Position numbers and translations under genes: made by a program. From NCBI GenBank assembly GCA_963691655.1, contig OY829326.1, positions 142,370,998-142,434,997 of the forward strand: a DNA stretch of 64,000 bases, read 5' to 3'. Within the stretch, counting starts at the first letter, position 1. Each line of letters starts with the position of its first letter. Below, one piece after another: positions 20,405 to 32,559 of this stretch. The notes below the pieces were generated by a model. The model was given only the letters and a program-made list of their open reading frames with translations, made no database searches and was not told the origin of the DNA. The DNA is from Toxonevra muliebris. Its lineage: Eukaryota > Arthropoda > Insecta > Diptera > Pallopteridae.

Positions 20405-21240
20405 GAAGAAATTTAGTTTCACTAAGTATTTTACGATGACCATAATTTGTGAGGGACCACCTACGAATCGCAATCAGTTTAACTGCAGATATTGACGCTA
20501 AGGTCGTAAAATTCCCCGTTTTAGCTGAGGCGGAAGCTATGATGGTTATATTAAAATCGAATTTTTTTTTGTCAATTCGGATACTTTAGTTTGGGTTGAA
20601 TAAGAACAATACAAGTGCCAAAGAAGAATGGCAAAAAGTACATAGAACGGTAGCTCCTTTCAAAAATACTATTCAGTGAAAATAACTGTCTTTGTAATTC
20701 TCATTTACTTTACAGTATTTTCACTTATATAGATTGTTGAAATGAGGGAACTATCACAGAGATCACTGATGAGGAACCGTAGCTGGTTCCGAAACGATCG
20801 TCTGATCTGCTAGTTCTATAAACTTTTTGATATTCTTCCGGCATCATTGTTCATTCAAAGTCTAATAATTTTAATAATTATTTAATTAGCAATGTGAACT
20901 GCCAAATTTGGAAGAAATTTGCAAAAAAATTTTCCAAATTAAAAATATTAAGAACAGTGATAGTTTTTTAGTCTTGAAATTATGCTGATTCAGCTCGGGC
21001 TTCACTAAAATCATTAATACTTATTTTAAATATTACACAGTTCATGTCTTAGAGGAAGTCACTCGTTATATAATTCCGAACATTTTTCACATTACCGACC
21101 CACAAGTTTTGCCTTTCATATTGGATTTTTTTAATATGCATTTTTTAAAATTACCGTATAGAAAAAACAATTGAGAAAAAAAACTATTTTCCAGAAAGTA
21201 TTGCTTAAACTATAGACCTAGTGGCTCGTTATTAAATTCT
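20405..21240. other. Intron stretch with nothing recognised
   Basis: AT-rich sequence. No convincing coding pattern or element ends were found. Confidence 0.3.
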
Positions 21241-21248
21241 GTCCTCAG

Positions 21249-22285
21249 CAGCGATGCCAACTTGCGGGGAATTCCCCGATTTGCGGGGAATTTTACTGTG
21301 TGCGGGGAATCGGGGAATGAGCTCTTTTTTGCGGGGAATTTGAAGTCGTTCAGCTTTTAGTCATGAAAGTCTGTAGAATATTTTTTATCAATTTTATGTA
21401 ATATAAAACGTTTAACTTACGCAATATTTCATATTATGGGTCTTAAAATCTTCGTCTTTTCTTAAGTGCGCCCTGCGATTTATTGGTTTGGAGAAGTCGA
21501 CTTTTAAAAAAGAGTGGTATTTGAAAGTATTTTATGAAAATTTCGGAGAGACGCGGAGTGCTTTCGTAGATATAAATGATTAAAGCGCCGAGTGTCAGTC
21601 AGACCAAAACAGTCGCGCGGCGTTTCGTCTTCCATTTCGACCGTTCAGAAAGCTACGCCTTAGTCCAGCACCTCCTGATTAATAACTCTTAATCCTTGCT
21701 GACTAATCTGTTAACTTACAAATTACAAATCAGCCATATAAAGATCATCATCATCATAAAAACCGAACGTCAAAACTTTGAACCCGCTTTTTTCAAAGGT
21801 TTTTGCCATTTTTATTTGAGTCAAAAGAGAGCCCATGTCTTCTTCTTTGCGAACTTTGATATCCAAAAGTGGCCTGAGGCTTGTTTATCTATTGAAATGA
21901 ACGTCTAGTAACTCGAAACACGCCATCTCGTACAAATTTTGTGTGGCTACTACTACCCAATAGGATTAAACTTTATGCAAGCTTGAGCCAGATCGATTTT
22001 GAGACTGTGTTCCCTTGAAGTGAAATCTCCCATGTGCAAAAAGAATTCAGGAGTCAGAAGGTACATTTCTATTAATTTACCAGTCACGTAAAAAATAGTT
22101 AAGTTTTGGACCGAGGACGTTCTAGGTAGCCTTAATATAACACTCATTGAGGTCAATTTTAGGTAATTTTTCGTTTTTGTAAAATGTTATAATATGAAAT
22201 TATATCGATGCGGGGAATTCGATCGAAAATCGGGGAATTTCTCGTGGGCTATCGGGAAGAAAGAAAAAATTAGTTGGCATCCCTG
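21249..22285. mobile_element. hAT-like non-autonomous element with exact 8-bp duplication
   Basis: The ends are 14-bp inverted repeats differing at one base (CAGCGATGCCAACT at left; CAGGGATGCCAACT at right on the other strand). GTCCTCAG flanks both sides exactly (21241-21248 and 22286-22293). Multiple copies of GCGGGGAAT and CGGGGAAT lie just inside both ends, like subterminal transposase-binding repeats. The 1037-bp interior has no recognisable transposase. TIR form and the 8-bp duplication are diagnostic of the hAT superfamily. Confidence 0.88.
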
Positions 22286-22299
22286 GTCCTCAGAGTACT

Positions 22300-24105
22300 T
22301 CTTAGGCTTAAACTAGATAGGATTTAAGTTTTCTTGTGAAATAAGTAAGCTATTTGAATTTTTAAATAGAATTGTGATGCTACGTAAAAAAAATTTATAA
22401 AATTTACATTACAAAGTGTAAGCATTTCAATATGAAATAAATAAAAGATAATATCGCATTATGCAAAGTGGCTAGACTATAAAAATTTCTACAAACAATA
22501 AGTGTTTACGTAAATGATAGAAAATTTGTTATAAATCGAAAACAAAGAGTAGCAAAGTACAAAAAAAAAAAAAAAATAAATAAAAATAAAAGCAAAGACC
22601 ACACAAAATGCAATTTAAAATGCGGTTAAGATGAAGAAGAAGATGCCAATTGAGATTACTTTAAAAATACTTTAGCTATTTTTAAGAGACTTCACTGTAC
22701 AGCGTAATGTGCAAACAGTGTTGGCTAAAAAAATGAGTTTGTTTGTGTTGCTTTTATTTTTTTCAATTAGCACAAGTATCTACTACTTGAATTTTGTAGA
22801 TTTTCGTGTTTAATTTTATTTTATATATATGTTAAATTAATATTCTTACAATGCTAATCGAAAAAATGAGGTAAATAAATTGACCACACACACACACTAC
22901 CACACAAGTAAACACATTTTTTTCTTTTTTTAAATTATATTCAAGTGTTAATTCGTGTTTTTGTATATAATTTATTTTTATGGTTTTTTTTTTTTTTGTT
23001 ATAGTAAATTATTTTTTTTTTTTTAAGTTTAAAATTAGCAGCACAACATTTCAAGTTGATTTTTACTGTTTTTGGTTATTGATGACTGGCATAATTTTGT
23101 GTTTGTGTTTTTTGTTTTTTTTTTTTAAAGCCAATTGTTAAGTAAGTAATAAAAAAAATAATTGTGGCCAATTTGATGGCATATTAAATTGTGCATACAA
23201 ATTTTTGATTTTAATCTTTATGTCTGATTCATATGGCAAATAGAAATATAAGTACAATTATGAATATTTCACCCAGTATTTTTTGTTTTTGTTTTTACTA
23301 CTGCTTTATATAAAACTTGCTCAATAATAAACCAAAGCACATACACATACACACAAAAACATTCTATACAATTTTGTCATAAATTAACCCTCAACAAGCC
23401 ACTTAAACCCATAGTTAAGTTGTTTTAATTGACTTTCTGCCATAAGCCGACAAAAGCTGTTGCAAACGTAGCTACTTGTGGTATTTATACAAAAAAATTC
23501 AAGTGTAGAGTATGAAAAAAAGAAAAATGCATACAAAAAAAGTGTTTGAAACAAAATTTCACACCTTCCAAACAATGGCAACACGTTTGCAAAAGTCTAT
23601 AATATAAGAAGCTGCTGCAAAAATACACTTGAACAATTTGTGTTGAAATTTATGTTGCAAGTTGAAAGTATTAAGCTTCGAAGTGGAGAATTATGAAGTA
23701 AGGTAAAGGAATATTTTTTAGGAAATTGTATAATACTCGAGGTTAAATTTTTATAAATTAAAATCAAAGACAAAAAAAATAGATCAAATATTAAAGTATG
23801 CTTCGCGGTAAATAAGAGGGTCCAAAAAATAGTGATAAATACAAATCTTTCAATGGTTTTGGTCTTTCGTAGAAGCGTCTCCAGTTGTGGGTTTGCTGCA
23901 GTTCATATGGGCGCAAGCAAGAACGCCTTTCTGAAAGAAAGAAATAGAAAAAATTGGTAGTAAGGAAGAGATAGAAACTCCCCTGTCTTTTTCTAACTAC
24001 CTATTTTTTCTATCTCTCTCTCTCAGACAGGCGTTCAAGCTCCGCCCGTGAAAACAGCCACTATAGGTTGACGAGAGGCGGAGTTTGCTAAATTGTACGG
24101 CCATT
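22300..24105. other. Intron stretch with simple sequence
   Basis: Very AT-rich, with A runs near 22560 and several T runs near 22985-23125. Near 23930 and 24010 CTTTCTGAAAG and CTCTCAGACAGGCG-like strings suggest an old inverted repeat. No gene was recognised. Confidence 0.3.
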
Positions 24106-24110
24106 CCGAA

Positions 24111-24412
24111 GTAACGGAGAGGACAAGGGGACTCTTATAATGATATTGATCTCATACAAGGAAATTATTATTTCCTTTGATACTAGGGGGCTTTTGAGGA
24201 TCCAAAGTTTCGTTAAAAAAATAATGAGTCCGTCTAAGCTATACATCAACAAAGTGGGTAACGGAAAGGACGCGTACGATATGGGAAATCTTTATTTTCA
24301 ATTTCAAGCCCCAAATTCTGCGAATGCCAGCAAGCTGTAGAGTCGAATTTTTTTTTACTATCCTTACTTTTGAAAAGTAACGGAGAGGACAGCCAATAGT
24401 AACGGAGAGGAC
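24111..24412. repeat. Four copies of a GTAACGGAGAGGAC motif
   Basis: GTAACGGAGAGGAC occurs at 24111, 24377 and 24399, and with one change (GTAACGGAAAGGAC) at 24258. A reverse-strand variant (GTAACGGAGACGACC) lies near 25701-25715. The pattern looks like the repeats of an uncharacterised mobile element, but I could not define its ends. Confidence 0.7.
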
Positions 24413-24779
24413 AAGTACGATCGCTCTCTTACATTTTTATGTTATATGGAGAATCGGCTCAGCAAACGTTTAATATCTGAAAATTGTAAATGATTCTAAG
24501 TAATTACATAAGTAAATAAAATTAATAGATATTTATTTAAAGCAAAGTAAATTCATATGAAGTATACCAGTTTGGTACACATCCTACTGCATCTTTAATG
24601 CATACATCACCAATGAACAGGTATTTAAACTAAAGGCAAAAATTCAAGATGACTCAGTTGCGTACGAAATTTAGCTAATTGCATTGAGCGTATAGTAATT
24701 TAAGTCATTTACAACTTTTATGAAAATTAAGTTTGAAACTAAAAAATTAAAATGAAGTGATATAAATAATAACTCAACA

Positions 24780-25230
24780 ATATCGAACGGCTATGGGAAT
24801 ACTATCAGCGAGCCATTCATCACTAACGCAGGAGTCAAACAAGGATGTCCACTTTCACCCCTTCCCTTTGCAATATTGCTTGACGAAGTTATGACAACCG
24901 TATGCTCTCATGCAGTCCCACATATCAACTCGAGGATTTGGATCTTGCAGACGCTATATATCTGTTCTCGCACAAGCGCAGCGACATGCAAGCGAATACT
25001 AATCATCTAATTAGAGCATCACGCAACGTGGCCCTCAAGATAAACATCAAGAAGACCAAAGCCATGCGAATAAACAACATCAGAGACCAAAAAACACTTG
25101 GAGACATTCAATATATCTAGAATTAAAAAATAAAAACACAACATGGCAAAACATGAAAATGACTGCACAAAACAAAGTCAGATGGAAATGCCTAGTAGAA
25201 GGATTTTCAAGCCACGCGCATACTCCGAGT
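24780..25230 (+). pseudogene. RTE/CR1-like LINE reverse transcriptase remnant
   Basis: The RT motif NAGVKQGCPLSPLPFAILLD is readable, then, after a frameshift, LADAIYLFSHKRSDMQ (FADDI with the second Asp lost) and NVALKINIKKTKAMRINN, the strand after the catalytic box. A large deletion then joins to a piece like an RTE C-terminus (NKVRWKCLVEGF). Loss of a catalytic Asp, the shift and the deletions make it dead. Confidence 0.65.
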
Positions 25231-25234
25231 CGTT

Positions 25235-27285
25235 CGCACCCCTCAAAACCTCTTCTTTTATTTATTAACACATTTTCACTTCTCTTATCGCAAGTCACAG
25301 GACCGCCTACGTTTTGCTGATTTGAAGATACAGCCTGAGTTCTGTGTTTCTTCGAGTTTGAAGCCTCAGACGCAAAAATGTAGTACTTGTCTAATTTTCG
25401 AGAAGAATGAAATGAAATGGTGCGAAGCCGATTTTCCTACCCTCGTGAACGCACTCGATTTTCAAGCATCTTTCAAATCGCAAATCCTACAAAGATTGTT
25501 TGTTTTGTGGCAGCGTTTCAACGCTGCATAAACATTAAGATTTTCGGACCTCACTTTTGCCCAAATAAACATCAACCGCACCCTTACTGTGTCAAACAGC
25601 AAAAGTGTTTCATTCGATGTATGAAAAACCCAAATCTTCATCAAGATTACACAAATTCGAAATTCTAAACTTGCCTTGGTTATAATGCAGTGTGATTTTT
25701 GGTCGTCTCCGTTACCCTGTCTTTACCACTTACGTTGATTATAAAATTCGGAAAAACTTACACAACAACAATAGCTTTAAGTTAGCTTTGTACTCAAAAC
25801 AATGTGGCTGAGAAAATTCGCGCTTGCCATCTATAACAAAATTTCTTATTTTTTGAACTTACAATTATTTAAATCCTTAAAGTTGTAAATACTTGCATAT
25901 TTACAACTTGCTTTTCAAGAAAACAACATCGGCGAAAAAACGTGCATAGGAAACACTATTAAAACATAATCTCACTTTACAATCATCTGTTACTATTTTC
26001 ACGAACTACGCTTGTCAAAACACTGGAAAATGCTCTTCTACGAAACGTTACTTAAAGAGTTATTTCGGTTGCTCGTAAAAATTACGGAAACTAATAGATT
26101 TATTTGTCATAGGTTTTTTCGTAAACTTGAATGGGTACTCTTTCTTTTTTTTAAAGTTCGCAGCCGACTTATCTGGTTTCGATTTTTTTTTGAATGGCCG
26201 TGTATCTCAATTGGAATTAGAATACATTTTGAATAAAAAATCGGGTGGTCCACAGATGGCGCTCTAGTACAAGAAAAAATTCAACTTTTGCCTAGTTTTT
26301 GAAATATTTTCGAAATTAAAATAGAAACCGAAAATGGGTTCTTTGATTAAAAACAAAATACTGCCCAAAATTCAGACCCAAAATAAGAACAAAATCATGA
26401 ACCAAAAAAAAAAAAAAAAATGGATCAAAAACACAACAAAAATCAATTTTTTGAAAAGTAACCAGGGTCTGAAAGTGAATTCTGTTAGAACTCCGAAAAA
26501 AAATGTTATGGGTCTCGGCATTTTAAAAGTTTAATCTAATTTTTGTATTACGCGGGCCTAAAGTTTGCCCATTTCTAGTAAATAAAGTATTTATAATAAA
26601 CCAAAAGACAATTTGTTAATTTTGCATTTGAGATTGTTTAAGTGACCAACAATTTCTAGTCAAATTTTCTATAAAACAATTATCTCGAATGTATTAACCC
26701 ATTAGTTATTTTCCTTAGGGGTATTTTTTGCCTTTTCGGACCCATTACGAGAGACGATAGAGGGTTAATACGTTCTACAAAAATATTGCTCATGAAATTT
26801 GCCTAAAGATTGCTGAGCCACAAAAATTTGCTTTAATAAAAATAAATCCAAATTTCAAAAATGTTTCAAATTTCCACCTCTGATCCGCAGTTAACTAATG
26901 TATCTTAAAAAGTATTTTCTAACCCATTAGCTCCTCCCTTATCGGACTTTTTGCTTTTTCAACAAAAATTGCCATATCAAACCATTTAAAAGTAAGGGTT
27001 AATCCATTCTAGAACACATTTTCTCATATAATTTTGCTATAGATAACTAAACACCAGAAAACTTTAAATTTAATTTTAGAATAAATAAAAAAAAAAAATT
27101 TATTTTAAATAAACTGGTAAACTTTTTTTTAATTAAATTTTTAGTTTTCCATTTAAGTTATTTTTTTTGTTCGCGGAAACTCTAAATCGCCTTCATCTTT
27201 GAATAAATGATTTTCCATTTGTAAATTTCCAAAATCGTAGTTATTAAAAATAATGTTTTGTTTTTGTGTTGGATCGTGTAACCAT
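25235..27285. other. Intron stretch, mostly unassigned
   Basis: No gene was recognised. A little CAGACC-type satellite occurs at 26360-26420. Near 26695 and 26920 a motif AACCCATTAG followed by a pyrimidine-rich line and AGGGTTAAT recurs; a related line (AACCCTTTAGTTCC) is at 50467. This may be an old dispersed repeat. Confidence 0.35.
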
Positions 27286-27289
27286 ACCA

Positions 27290-27585
27290 AAATACAGTCA
27301 AAAAACGAGGAAAATACTAAACCAAAATTTGACTTAAAATCAGATTGAAAATCGGAGCACAAATCTGAATAAAAATCAGATCAAGATCAAGATCTAGAAA
27401 CCAGACCAAAATGAAACTAAAAACTAATCCAAATTCAAGATAAAAAACTAAACCAAAAATCAACAGAAAACCGAACTAAAATTCAGATCAAAACCCAGCT
27501 CAAGAATCAGACCAAAATATTTGCAATATGTAGCAAAAATCAGAGCAATATCCAGACATTAAAATTGTACCAGGAACTAGACTTG
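27290..27585. repeat. Degenerate CAGACCAAAATT satellite, left of the SINE
   Basis: About 18 loosely conserved units such as AAATCAGACCAAAAT and GAAAACCGAACTAAAATTC. The array continues after the SINE at 27870-27985, so the SINE was inserted into it. Confidence 0.7.
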
Positions 27586-27587
27586 GT

Positions 27588-27860
27588 TAAGTTAGGTTAG
27601 AGTGGCTGTCGAGAGACACACTTAGGCCTGAACGGCTCATTGTGATATTATATAGTTGGACCTATAGTTTTACGTCGATTCCGAACGGCGGCGTGGCAAT
27701 TTTTTATAAGCTTAGTGGTTTTACACTTTCTTATAATTCTCATCTACTTCATATTGATTGTGAATTTAAGAAGGATATGAAAATTAACTACCAGACGAAG
27801 ACGGGAATCTAACCCGAACCTCCCGGATGAAAGTCTAGTGCACTACCCACTACACTATAA
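27588..27860 (-). mobile_element. tRNA-Glu-like SINE inside a satellite array
   Basis: The most complete copy with a short tail. On the minus strand it starts TAGTGTAGTGGGTAGTGCAC, then ACTTTCATCCGGGAGGTTCG and box B (TTCGGGTTAGATTCCCG), then the body, the block GGCCTAAGTGTGTCTCTCGA, and a brief CTAACCTAACTTAACC tail. The head is tRNA-like with box A and box B at normal spacing. Confidence 0.82.
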
Positions 27861-27869
27861 ACCATATTG

Positions 27870-27985
27870 AAAATCGTATCTCAAATAGAACCAAAATTCA
27901 GCCCAAAATTAAGATGAAAAACTAAACCAAAAATTAAACCAAAATTAGGTTAAATAAGATAAAAATCCAAACCTAAGAATAGGCA
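27870..27985. repeat. Degenerate satellite, right of the SINE
   Basis: Units such as ACCAAAATTCAGCCCAAAAT and AACTAAACCAAAAAT continue the array found to the left of the SINE. Confidence 0.65.
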
Positions 27986-27989
27986 AAAA

Positions 27990-30150
27990 AAAAACAACAC
28001 TATCAACCTCTCTAAAGGTAGAGTATTTATAAACCTGATGGATAGTGACCTGGTGTGGAGGCTTAGTTTTTTAAAAGGCTTTGGTGGTAAGAACGGTTCT
28101 CATTTTGTGTTAAGTTCAATCATATCAGGCAGATTTTTGTCGAGCAGTGTACTAAGTGCTACTGCTCTCTAACTCTAGCCCTTTCCACTTCAGACCTCTC
28201 CTTTCCAACACAAATTTTCTTCTTCAAAGCGCCTTTCTCCGCCATAATTATTAAAAGCCACGCCTTTTCTACATGAGGTACCCAAGGGCTAGTGGTAATC
28301 CCCTCGCTGGCTATAAAGCGTTTTAAACAATGGATGTGAAGGGCTAATACTCATTTCCTCTCCCGACCGAAAAAAATTACCAATGATTCAAGAATGCGCT
28401 CTGTCTTCGGATGAGATGTCTCTGTTGGCACATTGACTCGTTCAGTGGAGAGCTTGTTAGTAAACTACAATGAGTTGGACATTTGTGCAGTCACCTGAGG
28501 TTCGGGTAAATAATCCTTCTAAGCCCCGTCGATGAAGCCAATTGTTACACTAGCGCCTAAAAACTAGGCGTTAATGGTCAACGCTTGGATAGTTTGAATA
28601 GTTTCGGGAAGCCTGAGAACGCAGTGGATACTTCTGTAAAGGGAGTGGAGCTTTCCTCTTCAAAAGCCAAAAATTTTGGGGAAGAAGAAGGAAGAAGCTT
28701 CGGAAGGTTGGAAACCAAGGCAGATGTAACGGAGGCTGATACTTTGGAAATGAAGTTATACATCCCCGTAGCATAAGGCGGCAAAAATGGATGAAATCAT
28801 CTTGAATAATCAGGTTGCCCATGGAAGCTCGAAAGTATTGGCTACTGCTGCTTTGACAAAGCGACAATCAGACCATATTTACCATCAGACCATGAGAGTA
28901 TTATTTAGGAGTTCACAGGGGCCTTGAAAGAAGTCCCGAAATTTTAAAAATCAAAACGAAATTACATTTTAAAATCTTTCACAATCTTCTACCTAGTTAA
29001 ATTAAATTTATGACATTTACTACATTTTCCAGATAATTATTTCATGTTTACGTTATTACAAGTTTTTGGTAATATAATACTTTAAATTATTATTGATTTT
29101 TTAATGTAAGTAATTAAGTTTTAAGCGCCTTCAAATACTTTCACAATTACGTGTTCTTTTTGTTTTGTTTTTGTTCACTTTGATCTTTTTTGTTGTTTTC
29201 ATACAATAACATCAAAAAATTAAATAAATAAACAATTAAAATTTAATTGACAAATTGTCACTTTGAAAACACGGAAAAACAAACAAATCACTATATTGTG
29301 ACAAGAATATTTGGCATATTTACAGCAAATTTTAAGTGCCAAACAAAACGTGTAGATATCAGCGATTCTATCTTCCTAGACACAAATACAAATTGCCAAT
29401 CGTTAAAATGTGCATTTTGCTTCTTCTTTTTTTTTTTTTAGCCAAATTAACGTGGTATTGAATTAACAATTGCCTTAGCAATTCTTTTTGACATTTTGTT
29501 TTGCGCCAATGGTTTTTAACTTTTAGTTAAACATTCAAATAATTTTGAAAAAATTCTTTGATATTTGAGCCACTTTGCTAATAGCCATGTTAATTTTTTC
29601 AAAGTTTTTCCAAAATATTTATTTATTATTTTTTCTCTTGTGTTCTCACTTTATTTTTGTTAATTGAATTTTTGGCTGTATTGCAACAATGTGTGCGGTC
29701 TGGTTTGGGCTGTACTGCTCCTCTTCTTTCTTCCTTCCTCAAAGTCACTCACTTAGTCAGTATATGAAGTATAGAAATTAGTTTTTATATATTTTCAGTT
29801 TGTTTGTTTAGCCTAAATGGATCATATCGAATTACCACCATAATATTGAAAAATATGAAATAAACAACAAAACAACTTGAAAAATATTATTCAGTATTTT
29901 GAACTAATTGAATAATAGGAAATGACGTCGTTTCCGCCTTTTGAAGTCAATTGCTAGTGAACAATTTTTTTTTTTTTAAATGCGCACATTCAACCAATCT
30001 TTTTTGCTTTTGCTGCAAATATCTTTTGAATATATTGTTTATATATATTTCTAGGTTTCTCTTGTCGTTTGCTGCTTACTGTCATTGCAAGTGGCAGATC
30101 CTGAAAGGGGACTGAGGATCAACGAGTCTTTTTTATAATGTGAATACTTT
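27990..30150. other. Intron stretch, possible unidentified repeat
   Basis: The part at 28010-28930 is less AT-rich than its surroundings and holds a 63-codon open frame at 28585-28776, overlapped by antisense frames, so it may be an unidentified retroelement piece. I recognise no domain in it. The rest is AT-rich without features. Confidence 0.3.
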
Positions 30151-30153
30151 ATA

Positions 30154-31447
30154 AGGAGTGAGATTGAAAAAATCTTAACTCACGTTTTACCTAATTTTTT
30201 TTTTTTGGGTGTAAAATTTAAAAATTTCTTTGATCTAGTTATCTTTGAAAAATATGTCAGTTGTTATTTTTAATGACAAACATGTTGATTTATTATGAGT
30301 TTAATCAAACTGAGTGAAGAAAAAGAAGTACGTCTTAAAATTATTAAAAATTTTCAAAAAAATCCAAATTGGTCCTATAAAAAATTGGCGAAAGAATTGA
30401 AGGTTTGCCGTCAAACTGTTTCCAATGTTATTAAACAGTTTCAGGGGAATTTGACCATCGATAGGAAACCTGGTTCGGGAAGAAAAAAAGGACCACATGA
30501 TATTGGGAAAGCCAAGAAAATAGAAAGCATATTGAAAAGATTTCCAAACACATCTGGTAGAAAAGCTGCTCTGACTATTTGGTGAGAAAAGTTAAAGCCA
30601 ATGCAGGTTTGAAAACATACAAGTCCAAAAAGTTCCAGACAGGAATGCTGCAAAAAATTTAGACTTTAGACACCAAAAGTAGGTCTCGAAAATTAAAATC
30701 GAATTTCATACAAAAATATTCATGTTGTATAAAGGACGACGAAACGTATGTACTGGCAGATTTTACGCAGCTTTCGGTTCAAAATTTTTATGTTGCTGAT
30801 GCTCGAGGAAATGTCGAAGAACAATTTAGAATCCAAAAGTAGACAAAATTTCCTAAAAAATTCCTGGTATGGCAAGTTATATGCAGTTGCGGCAAAAGAA
30901 GCAAGTCATTTGTTACCGTGGGCTCTATAAATACCGAAATATAGATCAAAGACTGTTTGAAAAAATGGCTTCTTCCTTTCATAAGAGAGCACAATGTGTC
31001 CACATATTTTTGGCCCGATTTGGCATCATGTCATTACGGCAAGAAAGCTCTGGAGTGGTACCAAAGTAATAACATAGTTTTTGTACCAAGAGAGGCCAAT
31101 CATCCAAATTGTCCGGAGCTTAGACCAGTGGAGAGATATTGGGCTCATGTGAAAAGAAACTTAAAGAGCACAAAAAAGGTGTCCCAAAATATCGAAGATT
31201 TTAAAAGGAGATGGGTGGGCAAACTGTTCCAAAAAGGTGTCTGAAACAACTATCAAATCTCTAATGGAAGGCTTACCAAAAAAGGTCCACGAGTTCATAA
31301 ATAGTGGTTAGAACTATAAAAGTTATATTTTTCTGTAATTTGTAAAATATTATCAACTAAATAAAAAAAAAAAATCAAAACTCTAAAACCAAACGTTTAA
31401 AAATTATTGAATTTTATATATGTTAAGATTTTTTCGATCTCACTCCT
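30154..31447 (+). mobile_element. DD37E Tc1/mariner-type transposon, copy A
   Basis: 1294 bp with TIRs of about 25 bp (AGGAGTGAGATTGAAAAAAT at left; the right end read in reverse begins AGGAGTGAGATCGAAAAAAT) and TA on both sides (30152-30153 and 31448-31449). The size and the ends agree with copy B at 56439-57729. The transposase is broken, so this copy could move only with help from another source. Confidence 0.88.
30295..31311 (+). pseudogene. DD37E transposase, broken (copy A)
   Basis: Starts MSLIKLSEEKEV at 30295 with a helix-turn-helix (KLAKELKVCRQTVSNVIKQF) and RKPGSGRKKGP in frame. A 16-bp deletion relative to copy B after GRKAA, and later shifts, break the frame. The first catalytic Asp lies in KDDETYVLADF, the second in FWPDLASCHYGKK and the Glu in LRPVERYW. 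Thirty-seven residues separate the second Asp from the Glu, which gives DD37E, a family known from mosquitoes and other insects. It ends in HEFINSG before TAG at 31309. Confidence 0.82.
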
Positions 31448-31449
31448 TA

Positions 31450-32282
31450 ATTCGACTATTTATCATATACAGTTCGATTATAATATCGCAGAAATCGATA
31501 ATGGTTTCGGTCTTTCTTTGGTTTCATTGGATATTCAATGTTTAATGCATTTCTTTAATTTAGCAAAATCAGATGTCCCCAAATCTAAATCTTAGATCCT
31601 CTTACTTGTTGAAGTTGCCTTTGCCGCTCAAGCGCTCAACCATTTTTTGCTAAAAATCTCAAACGTTTTAATTTTTATTCATGATTCAAAACAAATTCTA
31701 AAGGGACGAAAAAATTAAAATCTTTTCCCCTTCTTCTTCATCGGCAATGTCTGGATCCGCCAGTGCTTACATATTAATCTGTATTTACCGTTGGGTCTGA
31801 TGTTTGTGTCCTGAATTTCGTAGGATTATCTTCATTATTTCGGAAGATAACCTTTTGATATGTGAAATTTACTTTACTTTTCCTTGTTTTTGTTATAAGC
31901 TACAAGGCACTAGTGAATCCAAGGTAAAATTTTGTGGATAAGGCTTGCCTTTTCCCTGTACAAATCGCAGCCAATATTTGTATGATCGCTGCTGCTAATT
32001 TAAAAATTGCATGAAGGAACGAAAGTCCTAAAAGATTCTCATTCCGCAACTTCTGAATCTGCTATGCATTGTAGGAATCTGCCCGGCGATAACTCGACCA
32101 AAACTTGAACAATCTCAACCAAACTAGATGCAGACATTTCGTATAGTCACATAAAGGCAATATTCGGGAATCGGAGAATCGAAAAAAATTACATAGTTAA
32201 TCGAATTAATCAAAACTCGGTACACTTCATTGCTGTTCCAAAGATGCCAACATCAGGCCATAGCCATGCCTATTTCCCACGG
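31450..32282. other. Intron stretch with nothing recognised
   Basis: AT-rich; no coding pattern or element ends seen. Confidence 0.3.
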
Positions 32283-32283
32283 T

Positions 32284-32354
32284 GAGGTTGGAGTGGCTGT
32301 TCGGAGACATACGTAACCCGAGCCTCCCGGATGAAAGTCTAGTGCACTACCCAC
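32284..32354 (-). mobile_element. SINE copy with internal deletion
   Basis: The tail-proximal block (AGTGGCTGTTCGGAGACATA on the + strand) is joined directly to the tRNA-like head (AACCCGAGCCTCCCGGATGA, then AGTCTAGTGCACTACCCAC). About 180 bp of body is missing. It lies only 150 bp before the small Vsx exon 2. Confidence 0.75.
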
Positions 32355-32503
32355 ATACCATACAAGAGAAATCTTCAAACGTCAATATCAAAGCAAATAT
32401 CTGTGTGCAGAGTATTTATTTGTATATAAGTACATATTAAAATTTAATTATTGTAATTTATCTAATCATTTAATCTAATTATGACTTTTAATTTTTTTTG
32501 TAG

Positions 32504-32551
32504 GTTTCCCACAACTGAAATCATTTGGTCCCCCTGGTGCTTGTTTGCCCG
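32504..32551 (+). CDS. Vsx: Vsx homeobox gene, exon 2 (48 nt)
   Basis: The acceptor TTTTTTTTGTAG ends at 32503 and the donor GTAAGT starts at 32552. With the last base of exon 1 it reads GFPQLKSFGPPGACLP and leaves one base for exon 3, so all three exons join in frame. The residues are those expected between the N-terminal region and the homeodomain. The exon is tiny and lies between introns of 31 and 26 kb, so it is easily missed by gene finders. The call rests on splice sites, phase and continuity, not on an alignment. Confidence 0.78.
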
Positions 32552-32559
32552 GTAAGTTA

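Larger units (their letters stand above)
1230..32503 (+). other. Vsx intron 1 (about 31.3 kb)
   Basis: The intron runs from the GTAAG donor at 1230 to the pyrimidine-rich acceptor TTTTTTTTGTAG ending at 32503. Both ends are phase 1. No host exon was recognised inside it. It contains most of the transposons listed separately. Conserved enhancers may exist but cannot be seen without comparison. Confidence 0.8.
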
